Shown here piece by piece: positions 24,774 through 37,070 of a DNA stretch of 64,000 nt. Position numbers and translations under genes: made by a program. Position 1 is the first letter of the stretch. Every line of letters begins with the position of its first letter. Source of the DNA: Davidsoniella eucalypti (taxonomy: Eukaryota > Ascomycota > Sordariomycetes > Microascales > Ceratocystidaceae); contig RMBW01000028.1 in NCBI GenBank assembly GCA_004009845.1, forward strand, positions 186,001 to 250,000, in the 5' to 3' direction. The notes under the pieces are model-generated. The model was given only the letters and a program-made list of their open reading frames with translations, was not told where the DNA came from and ran no database searches.

Positions 24774-27700
24774 ATGAATGGTAGAGCTACAATGGCGGTT
24801 CATCCTGCGGCTCACAATAACCTCACCGCTGCTGCCCCGCCATCGACGCTGGCCGCACAACTTGTCGATGGCTTCGGTGCCAACAGCAATGACGGCAGCG
24901 GTGCCGATGGCGCTAGCAACCTTATAGGCGGTAGCATCGGTAACGATGAAGACGACGAGTTGCGGCGGCTGATTGCGGGCGCCATGAAGATTAAGGAAGA
25001 CCCAAACGCAATCAAGACGCCCAAGAAGCATCTAGAACACAACCACCTACTATTGTATGCTTATGTACGCCTCCGGCTTAAGGCCATCAACTTGGACGGG
25101 AAGACACCATCACCCCAAGCGCAGATCAAACAGGACCTCACCGATGTCACCAAGTTCATCGAGATCACCCTTAAGGAGACCAAGACGCTACTAGCCTACA
25201 AGGATACATCGGGTGAATTCCTACTGCGCGGGACGGAGCCGTTCTGGGTTTGGCTAATGCCGAAGATAATGTTCTTCTTGGGCCATGAAATGTGCGTGGG
25301 ACAAGACGATGAATTGGAGGACTCCCTAGCATACATGCTATATACTGCGATGCAAATAAAAGACATGAATCCCGGAGTATATTGTATTCTGGAGTATATC
25401 AAAGACTCAGTCAACGGTTCGTGCCCATACCCAAGAGTCTTCTATTCTTCTTGTTGGCTTCTCATTTCACTAGCCACTTGTGATACTGTGTCTAAACGCA
25501 TACATATTACCTCTCAAATCCGTGAACTCGGCCTAACTGACATGTGGACGATTATGTAGAGATCTCTGCTGTTCTCCTAAACCCCGAACCTACTACCTAT
25601 CAAACTGAGCTACCGCCAACTGTTACTCTCGATCGAATATGTGGTATTCAAGATCCCGCAAAACGTGAACGGCTTCAGTATAAACTCCTTGATCCTGGTC
25701 GTCTGATCCGCCAGGCCACAAGCTTCCTCCGAATTCTTACCAACCATGTGCTCCTCGAGGCACAACAAGAGATCTTTCTCGAATACGGACTCTGGATCTT
25801 GGACTGCCTGCAATATCTTGCTACGGCAGCTGTGACATTCTACCCGGCCTTTCGATCTGATATAACGCCCGTGCTCAAGATTGCTCTAGACATTCTCGGA
25901 TCAACTCGATTCGACACAAACTCGGCTAAGATCATAGTATGCGAAAAGGCCCCCATAACGGTAGCCCTGATATGTTCCGATTTAGTTAGCTCTCCTACGG
26001 CTTTAGCAGAGGAAGAACCCAAAGCTAAAGCATGTCAGAAGATGCTGGCACTGGCTTTCACCGCGTTAACGTACCATTGTACTATGAGGCCCGAGGTTGC
26101 CCGAGTGGTAGCTTCTAATGTGTTAGCAAAACTGGACACTGTTATAGCTTTGGCCAACGGGGGTCCTGACTTCCGAAAAACCGTTGATTTACTGCGTGAA
26201 GCGGCCGAGAATGCCTCACCTAGCTATAATTTCAGCTTTAATAACCGCCCAGAAACGTTCACAGATGCGGTACTACGTAGTCATGTTGAAAAACTGTCAC
26301 TTAATTGGGCCACAGAAGATGAGACTGTCCAGCCTGACCCAAAGCGTCGACGACGGGACAATGAGGATAACAAGATAGAGGCTCTTCAGGAACTCATATA
26401 CGATACTCTCAAGATATCCATTAAAGATGGCCGAATGGACGGCATCATTGAGTCTTTCCCCAAACTCAACGACGCTCACAAGTGTCTGGCATTGGAACTG
26501 ATATCACACTTTGCTTGTGCTGCCGACGAAACTCTTGAGATTTCGATTGATAAGGCATCAAATAAGAAGTCACTGTCATGTCTCTACTGCCAGACGCCCG
26601 AGGTTGCGCCACTAGCAGACACGGACCAGAGTTTGGCGTTGAAAAAGTCTTTACTGGAGACTGTCTCTGCTATCATCAGCATGCCAGAGTTTGAGAGTTC
26701 GCGCAGATCACGCATAATAGCTATGCTCATGTTGCAAAAGCTGGCTCTCCACATACACACAGCCGAGCTATATGATTTAGAGAAATCGCCGCTTGGGCTG
26801 TGGTGCTTGAAGTCGCTACGAAGTTCTATCCGTGAGCTGAGAATAGCTGCTACGTAAGAAGCTGCCCAATATCATCTGCAAGTGTCAAGCCCTAACCTGC
26901 AAATAGTCGCACTTTTACATCGTTTCTTCGAGACCCGGAGTTCTCTGGAGTCGACATGGCCGTCATCACACGCAATAGAATGCATGTTGTCGGCTTTCTC
27001 AAGCAGATATCCGACAAAGATGCTGTTCATCTACACGAGACATGTATCATGGCCTGGAGCCAGCTTGGAAGGTAAGCCAGCATCGAGTTACGAATGCTAT
27101 AAGCCCCGGCTAACGTGCATAGAACACTCCCTGAATATGATTTGGTATCTGTTCTTATTCAATTAGTTGAGTTTCTCGGCAGCGGAAATACCGCAGTCTC
27201 AGCTATCGCGTCTATCGAACTTCGGGGATTGGCCAAGAGCCGTGGCAAGTCTGTCCTCAAGATGTTTGAGCCATTCTGGCAATTCCTTGCGTACATGGTT
27301 GTTCGGAACCTGACAACAGATGCTCAGATGGCTACTAAAGTGGCAGAAGTGCTCGGCATCTCACTCAGCGACCTCCTTATCTTAGCCCAGCGCCATAGCG
27401 TCCCGTGGCTAGTGCTCGATAACAAGCAAGACATCATCCGACGTATCGCGCAAGCCAATAGTGTTTCAGTTCCAGATTTGCTTCTTAAAGACAAGGGAAT
27501 CTGGTCTTCGGTTATGGCTCTTCTGCTAGTCAACTGCACAGACAACCCCGAAGAAGGCGTCATGGCTCATTTCCAACGTGTAGACGATGGATTTAAGGCT
27601 GCGAACTTCAATGTCACGGAGATGATCCGCAGCCAGCTGGTCCTTATTATCCACGAACTCTTCAAGCATGCCGTAACCAACGACGAAGAAAAGAAGAAAA

Positions 27701-30700
27701 ACGTAAGCATCTTTGAGACCACCAAGCCTTGACAAGTAGTGTCGACTAACCGTAAACTCGAACATAGGCACAATTTGCACTAGAATGGTGCTGCGTCAAG
27801 TTGAAGCTGATATCAGCAAAAGAATACAAGCGCCGGCCCGTAGATTTCATTGGCTATGCTCTGGAAAGCCATATGCTCGGTCTGGTTAGTTCCTTGACTG
27901 ACGTGATCAACACTTCTGCCCCCGACCAACAAGCCACTATGGACCAGGCCCATTGCATTGCCAGTATGGAACAGATGATTATAGCCTGCAAGTCTCATGT
28001 GCGTGCTGGCCGAGCACAGATCACGGCATCGTTGCTCTCCGCTATGCGGCTTGACGAGCTCCGCGGCCCGGCCTTATCGGCTTGGGCGGCATTAGTGTCG
28101 AACATCGGTGAAATGGACATTGCCGTGTTGCTGGAGCCTACCTATTATATCGTGATCCAGTACTGGCCAATGTTCGACGATGCCGCGAAGAAGATAGCAG
28201 CACAGATGATACTGGATCTATACAAAACCTTCCCATATCTGTTTCAGGAGCATATATTGAAGCTTCCAGCGCTGCGCCTGACACCGGAGCTAATCAAGCT
28301 GGACGATGAGCTGGGCGAGTACAAGAAGAAGTCTATAGCTCACATGAGCATCGAGCGACTTCTCGACGTCTTCGTGGAGCGCATTACGCATGAGAATTCG
28401 GGAGTTGTGTGGCTGGGTCTTGGAGATCTGATTACCTTTCTCAGAACACAGCAATCATGGATCCAGACATCAACGCTCTCCGAGAGCCCTGACGCGATTG
28501 TAACGCGGTTGCTCCGTGCATTACTCGACTGTGCTGCGCGGTTCAACGGCCTCGATTACGATATCTCGCGTATGTGTACTGAGTGCCTAGGCATCATCGG
28601 ATGTCTAGACAGCAACTGTGTTGAAGCCAACAAGGAGCAGAGGTCTATCGTGATGTTCAACAACTTCACGACAGAGAGTGAAAAGGCCGAGTTTGGGTTC
28701 TATCTTCTTACAGAGGTGCTGATCAAGAGCTTTTCGTCGACTACGGACACGCGCATGCAAGGCTTCCTGGCTTATGCTATCCAAGAGATCCTCGACAAAT
28801 GCGAAATCAAGGCTATGGTCAACGGCCCGGGACGGCGTGGGGGGAATGACATCATCAAGGAATGGGACAATCTGTCACCTAACGATCAGATGTTGCTAAA
28901 CACTTTCATGTCATCACGATATGTCATCAGCAGTACACAGACGGTTTCTGCTACGCTGCCAGAATTCAAACCACAACGTGAATACTCGGCCTGGTTGAAG
29001 GACATGGTCTATTACCTGATTACAAACCCACACAACAAGAATGCCCGGCTAATCTTTGCGCCTCTATCGCGTCTTGTCAAGGCCAAAGATAAATCGATTG
29101 CCGAGCATATGTTGCCCTACACGTTCTGCCACGCCGTGATTGGCTGTTCGCAGGATATCTACGAAGCTTTGATCAAGCAGGTACTGGCTATTCTGGAGTT
29201 CAATCCGGAAGATATCTTCAGTCCAGAGGAGATACGCCATAGAAACCGATACTACGAGGTATATTGTCTCATATATAATGGCTGGTATCCAAAATTATTA
29301 CTAACTGCGCTCAGAGCGTCTTCCGAATCCTAGATTATCTGATGCGCTGGGCCCAGAAGAAGAAGGTTGGCCAGCGTCTAGATAGCGACAAAAACGCCGA
29401 TCTAGCAAGAGTGCAGGGTTTTCTTGATCGGATCCCTCCGCAGCTCATTGCCCAGCGCGCCATTGCTTGTAATCAGTTTAACCGGGCATTGTTCCATCTT
29501 GAACTACATATTCGTGAAGGCGGCAAAAGTAATACGAAAACAACAGAGGCCACATCCGGAGACGAAAGCAACGAAGATCTCATGTGCCGGCTACAAGATG
29601 TCTACGCGCAAATCGACGAGCCTGACGGTCTTGAAGGAATCACAGCTCATCTCCAAGTGCTGGACATTGATCAGCAAGTTCTTAGCAATAAGAAGGCTCA
29701 GCGATGGACGGCGGCACAGACTTGGTGTGAATATCGGCTATCATCGGAGCCCGATAACACGGATGTGCAACTTGAGCTCTTGACATGCTTGAAAAACTCT
29801 GGCCAGTATGGTAAGTAGCTATTATATGTCCTCTGTATCCATACCGTACTAATCTCCATCGTATAGACGTTCTCCTGAGCTATGCCGAGAGTATGAAGCA
29901 ACAGCCAGCCCTCGAAAATAAGGTCAGTTCCTTTGCAGTAGAAGCTGCGTGGGCCACGGGTCGATGGGAAGACCTCAATAAGCACGTTCGATCTTACAAC
30001 AGCAATATTCTCGACGATTTCAACCTTTCTATTGGCGAGATCTTCCGTTGCCTGTATAACAAGGAGTACGAAGCTGTCCCAGGAACCATCACCTTGATAC
30101 GTGAAAAAATATCAGCGGCCCTGACAACCACATCGACATCATCGCTCCAAGCTTGCCGAGACTTGCTATTGCAGTGCCATGTACTTACCGACTTGGAAAC
30201 GATACTGGCCCATAAAGATCGTGGTCCTGATCCCGAAGACCCCAATAATGAAGGTGTAATGGCAAGCCTAACACGGCGTCTCGAGGTTCTCGGGTCGTTC
30301 AAGAACGACAAGCATTATGTCTTGGGTATCCAGAGAGCAGCCATGCAATTATTGAGGTAAGAAATATTTAATCTAAGCAGCTCGTGCGGCACAATTGGAC
30401 TAACATAAATTCATATCCAGCGATGTTTATACAAACCTCAACATCTCATCCTTATGGCTGGCTTCAGGCAAGCTATCCCGTAAATCAGGGCTCATGCAGC
30501 AATCCTTCAACGCTGTCCTCCATGCCTCCAATCTCAAGGATGGCTCTGCTATCATCGAAAACGCCAAGCTGCTCTGGAAGGAAGGCCACGACCGTCGAGC
30601 TATCCAGCTGCTCGTGTCAGCCACAACTGGCGGTCAACTTAGTATCCCGGCTTCGTCCATGGCCACTGATTCGGCTAAGAACTCCGTTCCTGGATCTACT

Positions 30701-32680
30701 GCATCTGGCCGCGGAGCTGAGCATGCGCAGAAGCTCTTGATAGCCCGAGCTCATCTCATGCTGGCTAAATGGCTTGATGCTACTGGCCAATCCAACGTCA
30801 GCACTTTACGCGACAAATTCCAGGCTGTCCCGCGGATATGTTCGACATGGGAAAAGGGTCACTACTATCTAGGCCGACATTACAAGAAGATCTTGGAAGC
30901 AGAAAGCAAGCTCGATGTAGATGATCGTACTGATGCCGTCGTGCTGGGCAGTGTGGCTCGTGTTATCATCGAGAACTACATGCGCTCTTTGACCTTTGGC
31001 AACAAGTATATTCACCAGACACTGCCACGCATAATTACAGTGTGGCTTGAGTTCTCGGCATCTATGGATGTCACGGAAGCTGCTAAGCAGACTATGAGCA
31101 ATGAGCTTATCCGGCGCCGTACTGCCGAGCTGGAGGGTATTCATGCATGCCTCGAAAAGTTCCGCAGCAGACTTCCAGCGTATATCTTCTACATGGCACT
31201 ACCCCAAATGGTAGCGCGTATCACGCATAAACGGCCCGATGCCGTCAAGATCCTCGTCAACATCATTGCCAAGGTGGTGGGAACGTACCCTCAACAGGCG
31301 CTTTGGGGAATCTTCCCGCTATTGTTGACGCCGCGTAATGCCGAGCGTAGTATCCGCGGCAAAGAAATCATCGGGCTGATCAAGCGTGCCGATCCAAAGA
31401 TTGATGGCAAGCCTGTGGCCGATATCATCCGCAAGGGCGAGAAACTGGCTACCCAGCTGGTCTGGCTTAGCCAGAGCGGCGATTTCCAGACCAATAGAAC
31501 GACAACAACGACCCTAGCACAGCTCAAGTTCAATACGGCATGTTTGCCATGTCCATTGGTCGTCCCGGCTGAAAGCTGTCTCATGGCTAAACTGCCCGTC
31601 ATACCAGATAGCCGATCTAGACGGCATAACCCATTCTCGGGAGACGTGGTCACTATCAAATCGTTTGAGCAAGACGTTCTAGTTCTAGGCTCAATGGCTC
31701 GGCCGCGTAGAGTCATCGCCATCGGCTCCAATGGCCAAAAGTACAAACTGTTGATCAAGCCCAAAGACGACTTGCGTGCTGACCAGCGTCTAATCGAGTT
31801 CAACTCCATTATCAACAAGGCACTAAAGAAGGATCCCGAATCAAGTAAGCGGCAGCTCTACGTGCGCTCGTATGCTGTTACCCCGCTTGGCGAAGAAGGT
31901 GGCATCATCGAATGGGTAGACGGCTTGAAAACCCTTCGTGATATTCTCCTAATGCTGTACAAGCAGCGTGGCCTAAGCAACATCAACTACCCGGCCCTTG
32001 AACAGCTGTGCAAACAGGCAACGTCACGAGATATAACGTTCTACACACGCGATGTACTGGGCAAGTTCCCGCCTGTGCTCCATCTTTGGTTCATAGACAA
32101 CTTCCCCGATCCCACTGCTTGGTTCACGGCCCGCCTGCGGTATACGCGGTCGTGCGCCGTGATGTCGATGGTAGGCACCATTCTGGGTCTCGGCGATCGA
32201 CACGGTGAAAACATCTTACTGGAGGAAGGAAACGGCGGAGTCTTCCACGTCGACTTCAACTGTCTATTCGACAAGGGCTTGACCTTTTCCATGCCGGAGC
32301 GCGTGCCGTTCCGGCTCACGCATAACATGGTAGCGGCCATGGGCATCTATGGCTATGAAGGGCCGTTCCGGCAGTGTTCGGAACTGGCGCTTGCGACGTT
32401 GCGTCAGCAGGAAGAAACACTGTTGACGGTCATCGAGGCGTTCATTTATGATCCGACCATAGATCTTATGCGCGATAAGGGCCGGCGATCGCGAACTGAT
32501 AGCCGAGTACGTATGACTCCCCAGGCAGCACATGAGGGCGTCAAGCGGAGATTGGCTGGGTTTCTTTATACGGAAGTCATTCCGCTGGGTGTTGAAGGCC
32601 AGGTAGACGAGCTTATCAAAGCGGCTGTAGATCCAAAGAATCTGGCTGCCATGTATATTGGCTGGTGTTCGTTCCTGTGA
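24774..32680 (+). CDS. ATR/Mec1/Rad3/UvsB DNA-damage checkpoint PI3K-like kinase
   Basis: Eight exons (24774-25416, 25560-26853, 26907-27071, 27123-27702, 27768-29258, 29315-29810, 29867-30356, 30421-32680) join in frame to 2472 aa, close to fungal ATR orthologs. The kinase acts with Ddc2/LCD1 on RPA-coated single-stranded DNA and signals replication stress and damage. HEAT-like helices fill the N-terminal half. A UME-type segment starts near 702 (LVSVLIQLVEFLGSG). The FAT region precedes the kinase. Kinase landmarks: KLLIKPKDDLR near 2160, GDRHGENILL near 2310, HVDFNCLFDKG near 2330; DFN in place of DFD is normal for ATR. FATC occupies the last 32 residues and ends GWCSFL. The start could be the ATG at 24774 or one six codons later at 24792. 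Intron 1 has a GTTCGT donor. ATM/Tel1 is excluded by the FNCLF and FRLTHNMV motifs. Confidence 0.96.
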
Positions 32681-33849
32681 GCTGGGCTATGAAAGGAGAT
32701 AGACTAGCGTGATATTTGCCGTTTAGAAAAACATAGTACAGCCATATAGATTATTCACGTATGATTTCTAGATATACTTGTCCTCCCAGCTTGAGTTTCG
32801 TCCATGTGAACCCTGAAAAACCTTGTTTTTTCTGTGTTGTTCAAGTTGCCATCACAATGATATCATAGGAGAGTTAGCACTGGTTTGATTTATTTCATAA
32901 GGGTCTTGGAAGCTTTGAGTCTTTAGACGCTTTCTAGAGAGCTGCTAAAGCGCCTATAGCGTGCCTAATTCTTTTTAGCGTATGTGAGCCTGTATTGTAT
33001 CCACTAAAGCTTGTTGTCTTTTGTCTAAAGATAAATATAACGTCGACTCTTTGTCGTTTTTTTTTTCTTTTTGTTTTTTTGGAGGGGTCATTTTCGGGTT
33101 AAACCAACAAGGAAAAAATAAACGAGCTTGTTTGTGATTTCTGTTTGCATGAGATAAAAATGTACATGTACATATATCAATATATGGGAAAAAGGAAATG
33201 GTGTTTGTATCATATTTGTTCTGAAGAAAGGCTTTCATTTTTTATATTTATAGTGGCAGAATGATTAATTTCAAGACCTGAATAGTTGGTTCTTGGATTA
33301 TTATATGTCTGTTTTGCTAATAAAAAAATTACTTTATAGCGGAGCCGCCCCAGCAACCAACTTTTTTTTACTTTGCAAAAAAAAAAAACGCGTCAAAATT
33401 GAATATTTTGTTTTTGTATTCTCTTTTTCCAGACTTTAATTTTGGCTTGTCTTTGTTCCCTCTTTCCATCTTTTTCATTTTCTTTCTCTTCATTTTTTTT
33501 TACCCTTTATCTCTTGAAATTACGAAAATCCCTTTTTTTTCCTTTTTCTTCTTTAATTATCCCACGAGACTATTTCTTCATGTTCGTGAAGATTCTTGCC
33601 CAGTCTCTTTTCTTTTCCTAATTTTTTTCTCTAGTTTTTACTAAAATCTAGACAAGGCTCTAGAGATAAGCGCGTACTGACTTGTTCACATTCATCCCGT
33701 GATCTTGCATCAACGAAAGGACATAAATACAGCATAACCAGTTGATACACCATTTTGCTGAAATTAAAATTGCAGTATTTCTGCCTATTTTTGCATCATA
33801 ACATCAGTCATCAGCGCCTTTCCAGATCACTTCGGTCGTATAGTTCGCC
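32681..33849. other. Spacer between uvsB and the zf-PARP gene
   Basis: No gene. The first part is the uvsB 3' flank. From 33399 to about 33640 the + strand is strongly pyrimidine-rich with many T-runs. An ACGCGT box preceded by A12 lies at 33388. A TGTACATGTACAT motif is near 33162. Confidence 0.6.
33388..33393 (+). promoter_or_regulatory. ACGCGT (MCB-like) box upstream of the zf-PARP gene
   Basis: An ACGCGTCA sequence about 460 bp before the start codon, directly after a run of A. ACGCGT is the MBF (Mbp1/Swi6, Cdc10/Res) binding core that drives G1-S transcription in yeasts. Its use here is inferred. Confidence 0.35.
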
Positions 33850-35284
33850 ATGCCGCAATATCGCGTTGGTTAGTATCTTGTTTAATCTTCCGTCAATTCA
33901 AGCCGCCATCTAACCGTTTATCTTCAGAGGTGTCGCCCAACAATCGGGCAGGCTGTGTTGATACGCAGTGCAAGAAAGATGCCATCAAACTAACAAAGGG
34001 CGAGATGCGTTTCGGCACCTGGGTCGAGATCGAGGGCCGTGGATCATGGAAGTGGAAGCACTGGTAAGCCTTCTCGATTCATCGCCTGGCATACATGGCC
34101 ATCAAATGCTGACTTTCTTAGGGGCTGTGTGTCCGGCGCCCAACTGGCGCATGTTCAAGCAGAATGTATCGACGATGACAACGCCAACATGGATGCCCTG
34201 GATGGCTTTGACGAGCTTGAGTAAGTTGCCAATCTTCTGTAGATGCCGCTTCGGCTGTGATACATACTGACAGAGCTATAGAGACGAAGATATCCGGACA
34301 AAGGTTGAACGCTGCGTGAAACAGGGCCACATTGACCCCGAGGACTTCAAAGGCGTAAGTATCTTGCCTATACCATACCATGGACCCTACAATTACATTT
34401 GCATTCGTAAATTCTTACATCATGTCTGTATAGGACCCTGAGTTCAACAAGCCCGGCATGACCGGCATTCGTGGCCGTGCCAGCAAAAAGAAGGCAGCCA
34501 AGGAAGAGGAAGATAATGACAAGGAGGAGGAAAAAGAGGTATAGTCTTTGGTATACCGACTCCCAAGTCTCTCGCTTTAACTAACGAAACTTAGAAGAAA
34601 ACCGCAAAGAAAACTGCTGCTGAAAAGAAGGCCGACAAAGCAGCTTCTCAAGTGGCAGATAAAACGGCAGATACAACGGCGCCGAAGAAGCGTGGCCGCC
34701 CTCCCAAGGCTAAGGCTGAAGCCAAGTCTGAAGAAGAGGAAGAAGAAGCCCCGGAAGAAGAGAAGCCGGCTCCCAAGAAGAGAGGTCGGCCGGCAAAGGC
34801 CAAGGTTGAAGAGCCCCCCATCGTGGCTGAAAGCAAGCCCCTTGTCAAGCGTGGACGTCCACCTAAGAAGGCTGTTACTAGTGCCGGCACATCCGACGAG
34901 GAGGACAAGGCCACTCCTCTAAAGAAAGCACCCACCGTTGCCAAGCCGACCCCAGAAGCCAAGGCCACACCTACTGTTCCCGGAAAGCGCGGTCGTCCTC
35001 GCAAGTCTGTGGATGCCAGCGTCGTTGCCTCTCCTACCGTTGCTAAGCCTGCTCCTGTCCCGGCACCAACAGAATCTCCTGCCGAGAACACCGCAGAGAA
35101 GCCCAAGGCCAAGCGTGGCCGCCCGCGGAAGTCGGTGCAAGCTGAAAAGGTCGAGTCTCCTATCTCCGATGACTCGGCTGGCGCTGATAGCGAGGCTAAG
35201 ACGGCTGCCTCGAAGCGCAAGACAGTCGATGGAGAGGCTGCTGTGCCAGATGCCAAGAGGCGCACTCGTCGTTCAATCAAATAG
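33850..35284 (+). CDS. PARP-type zinc-finger protein with five AT-hooks (fission-yeast Hpz1-like)
   Basis: Six exons (33850-33868, 33928-34063, 34122-34220, 34282-34354, 34434-34538, 34595-35284) give 373 aa; exon 1 is only 19 nt. A single zf-PARP domain fills the N-terminus: RAGC with Cys16 and Cys21, KGEMRFGTWV, and KHWGC with His51 and Cys54, together a possible zinc ligand set. Two introns interrupt the domain. An acidic/Lys-rich middle follows. The C-terminal half is Ala/Lys/Pro-rich with five GRP-centred AT-hooks (KKRGRPPKA, KKRGRPAKA, VKRGRPPKK, GKRGRPRKS, AKRGRPRKS). There is no PARP catalytic domain. This suggests a nuclear DNA- or nick-binding protein. Fission-yeast Hpz1, with one such finger, has been linked to the G1-S transition; orthology is inferred. 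It follows the ATR gene on the same strand. Confidence in domains is high, in function low. Confidence 0.9.
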
Positions 35285-36540
35285 TTCCTTGCAGTAACTG
35301 AACGGAAATCACTAGGACAAGGTCATTGAGTAATCGCAAGCGTTATAGGGGGAAGCCTTGGGAGGGGGGAACACCGTAGACTACAGTACAAAGCTATGCC
35401 CAGCTGAATAATACCGAAAGAAGGAATGACGTTGGAGATAGCCAACATATACACCGCTATGAATATAATCTCCCATGCCCTTCCACATCCGACAGTCTGC
35501 ATAAGATAGCAACGACGAATGCCTGTCATTTATAGTGAATTCTGTTGAACAAGGCGTGTGGTTGTCAGGACTTACACTGACCAGAGGGGGTTTTTCCTAG
35601 CGCTTCTAGGGTTAACATTAGTGGATATATCATGGTTAATGATTACTGCTTTTGGTAATTGACGGCGTGGGCTTCGTGGGGATCCTTGTTCTGGCTAGAT
35701 ATAAGTCTCGTGCGGACAACCAAGAGCCATTGTTGGTCTACTAGGCGGCTGTTCCACACTAGACATCAATATGATCTAGACCTGTTGCAGACGGAAGATT
35801 GTCAGGAGGACGGGTGCGGTACACTGCGGGGCTTTGGGCCATCTAAGCGGTGCGAGGTTCACGACATGGCACAGGCAGATGTTTGAGTGTGGGAGAGTCT
35901 AAGCGGTAGTACAATACTGTGTTATTTGCGGATTAACTATTACTGTGTGTGCTAGATATCAAAGGAGGGTGAAGGGTGGTGAAGAGCGTAGTGTGTAACA
36001 GCAAGGACGCGAGGACATCCTTGATGTTGAATATATATAAGTCTGTGTTTAGTGCAGACAAGAACAGAGATTGGAATGTCCGTGAACCAAGCCCGGAAAT
36101 TAAGAAAAAGAAGACTTGAAGAATTACAGAGATGTGTTGCATGAAAGTACTGTTCCACCACAGGTTAGTAATGCCGTGCAGTACAGAACAGGAATAAGTG
36201 AGGCCGACAGAGACGCTCGCGTGATCAAGACGGGCGGGGGAACTGGGTATCTCCCTATTCCTGCCAGGTCCTTACCCGGCTACTGGTATAAGGAATGAAT
36301 TAAGAAAAGAAAAAAGAATAAAGAAAAGGAAAGTAAGGCTATCATCAAAAGAAGATGCAAATCAAGAAGGAGAAACGTCACACAGATGTAGAGCAAAGAT
36401 ATGAGAAGCCGATGTGAGCAAAGCTGGTGAAGATGTTGGAGAAGCCAGCAGCGGTAGCTTATACCAGCACTCTCACTCAAAATTGCATATCAGATCAGAA
36501 ACTATGCCCAAGGAAAGCTTGATAGAGGCCAAGTCTTTCT
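35285..36540. other. Spacer between the zf-PARP gene and the secreted-protein gene
   Basis: 1.26 kb with the facing 3' flanks of a + gene and a - gene. No ORF above 75 codons and no recognisable element. Purine-rich sequence (A/G) at 36298-36380 probably belongs to the downstream flank of the secreted-protein gene. Confidence 0.6.
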
Positions 36541-37070
36541 TTAGACGGTGATGGGCCAGGGGCGGCACTTGTTGGCAGCACAGTAGCCGCTGCAGCAACC
36601 GCCCTGGGAGACGCCGTTGATGAAGCAGTCACTCCAGATAGGAACGCAAGTGCCCCAACACTTGACGGCAGTGACGGGCTGAGGAGGGCCGACGACGACC
36701 TGGGCAGTTCCATCATCGGCGAAGTTGCCGACGACAGCGGACTCGCCGACAGTCTGGAAGGTGCACTGGGTCAGAGCATTGAAGCTGGGAGTATCAATGA
36801 TGTTGACGTTCAGTTCATTCTCTGTAAGTGTGTTAGCTACTGACAGCACATCAATATCGGGGGGGGGAGGGGGAAGAACTTTGAGAGATAAGACTTACGG
36901 TTGGTGGGGTGGAACTCGCCATCGACGGGAAACGACAGGTTGTAAGAGGCTGCAGCAGCGTGGAAGACAAAAGTGACAGTCTCAGCATCGCGAGAGTCGA
37001 GTTGCTGCGAAGGAGCGGCAGAGACGGCCGAGACGGCAGCGGCGAGAACGGTAGCCAGAGAGAACTTCAT
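36541..37070 (-). CDS. Small secreted cysteine-rich protein with knottin-like C-terminus
   Basis: Minus-strand exons 37070-36899 and 36821-36541 give 150 aa. The N-terminus (MKFSLATVLAAAVSAVSA) is a clear signal peptide, so the product is predicted to be secreted. The mature protein has an N-terminal half with one N-glycosylation sequon (NLS) and eight cysteines at 77, 112, 116, 123, 133, 134, 138 and 143. The last six follow C-x6-C-x9-CC-x3-C-x4-C, the spacing of inhibitor-cystine-knot (knottin) folds; Cys77 and Cys112 could form an extra bridge. It ends CRPWPITV. Similar small secreted proteins of unknown function occur in other ascomycetes. The fold could serve as an effector, antimicrobial or inhibitor; the sequence does not decide. 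The 77 bp intron contains a C-rich tract on the coding strand (G-run at 36859-36873 on +). A TATAAG box lies about 177 bp upstream. Confidence 0.85.

Noticed and set aside
34652..35280. 210-codon minus-strand frame antisense to the AT-hook exon
   Set aside because: It mirrors the low-complexity Lys/Pro/Ala codons of the real exon on the + strand. It is a shadow frame.
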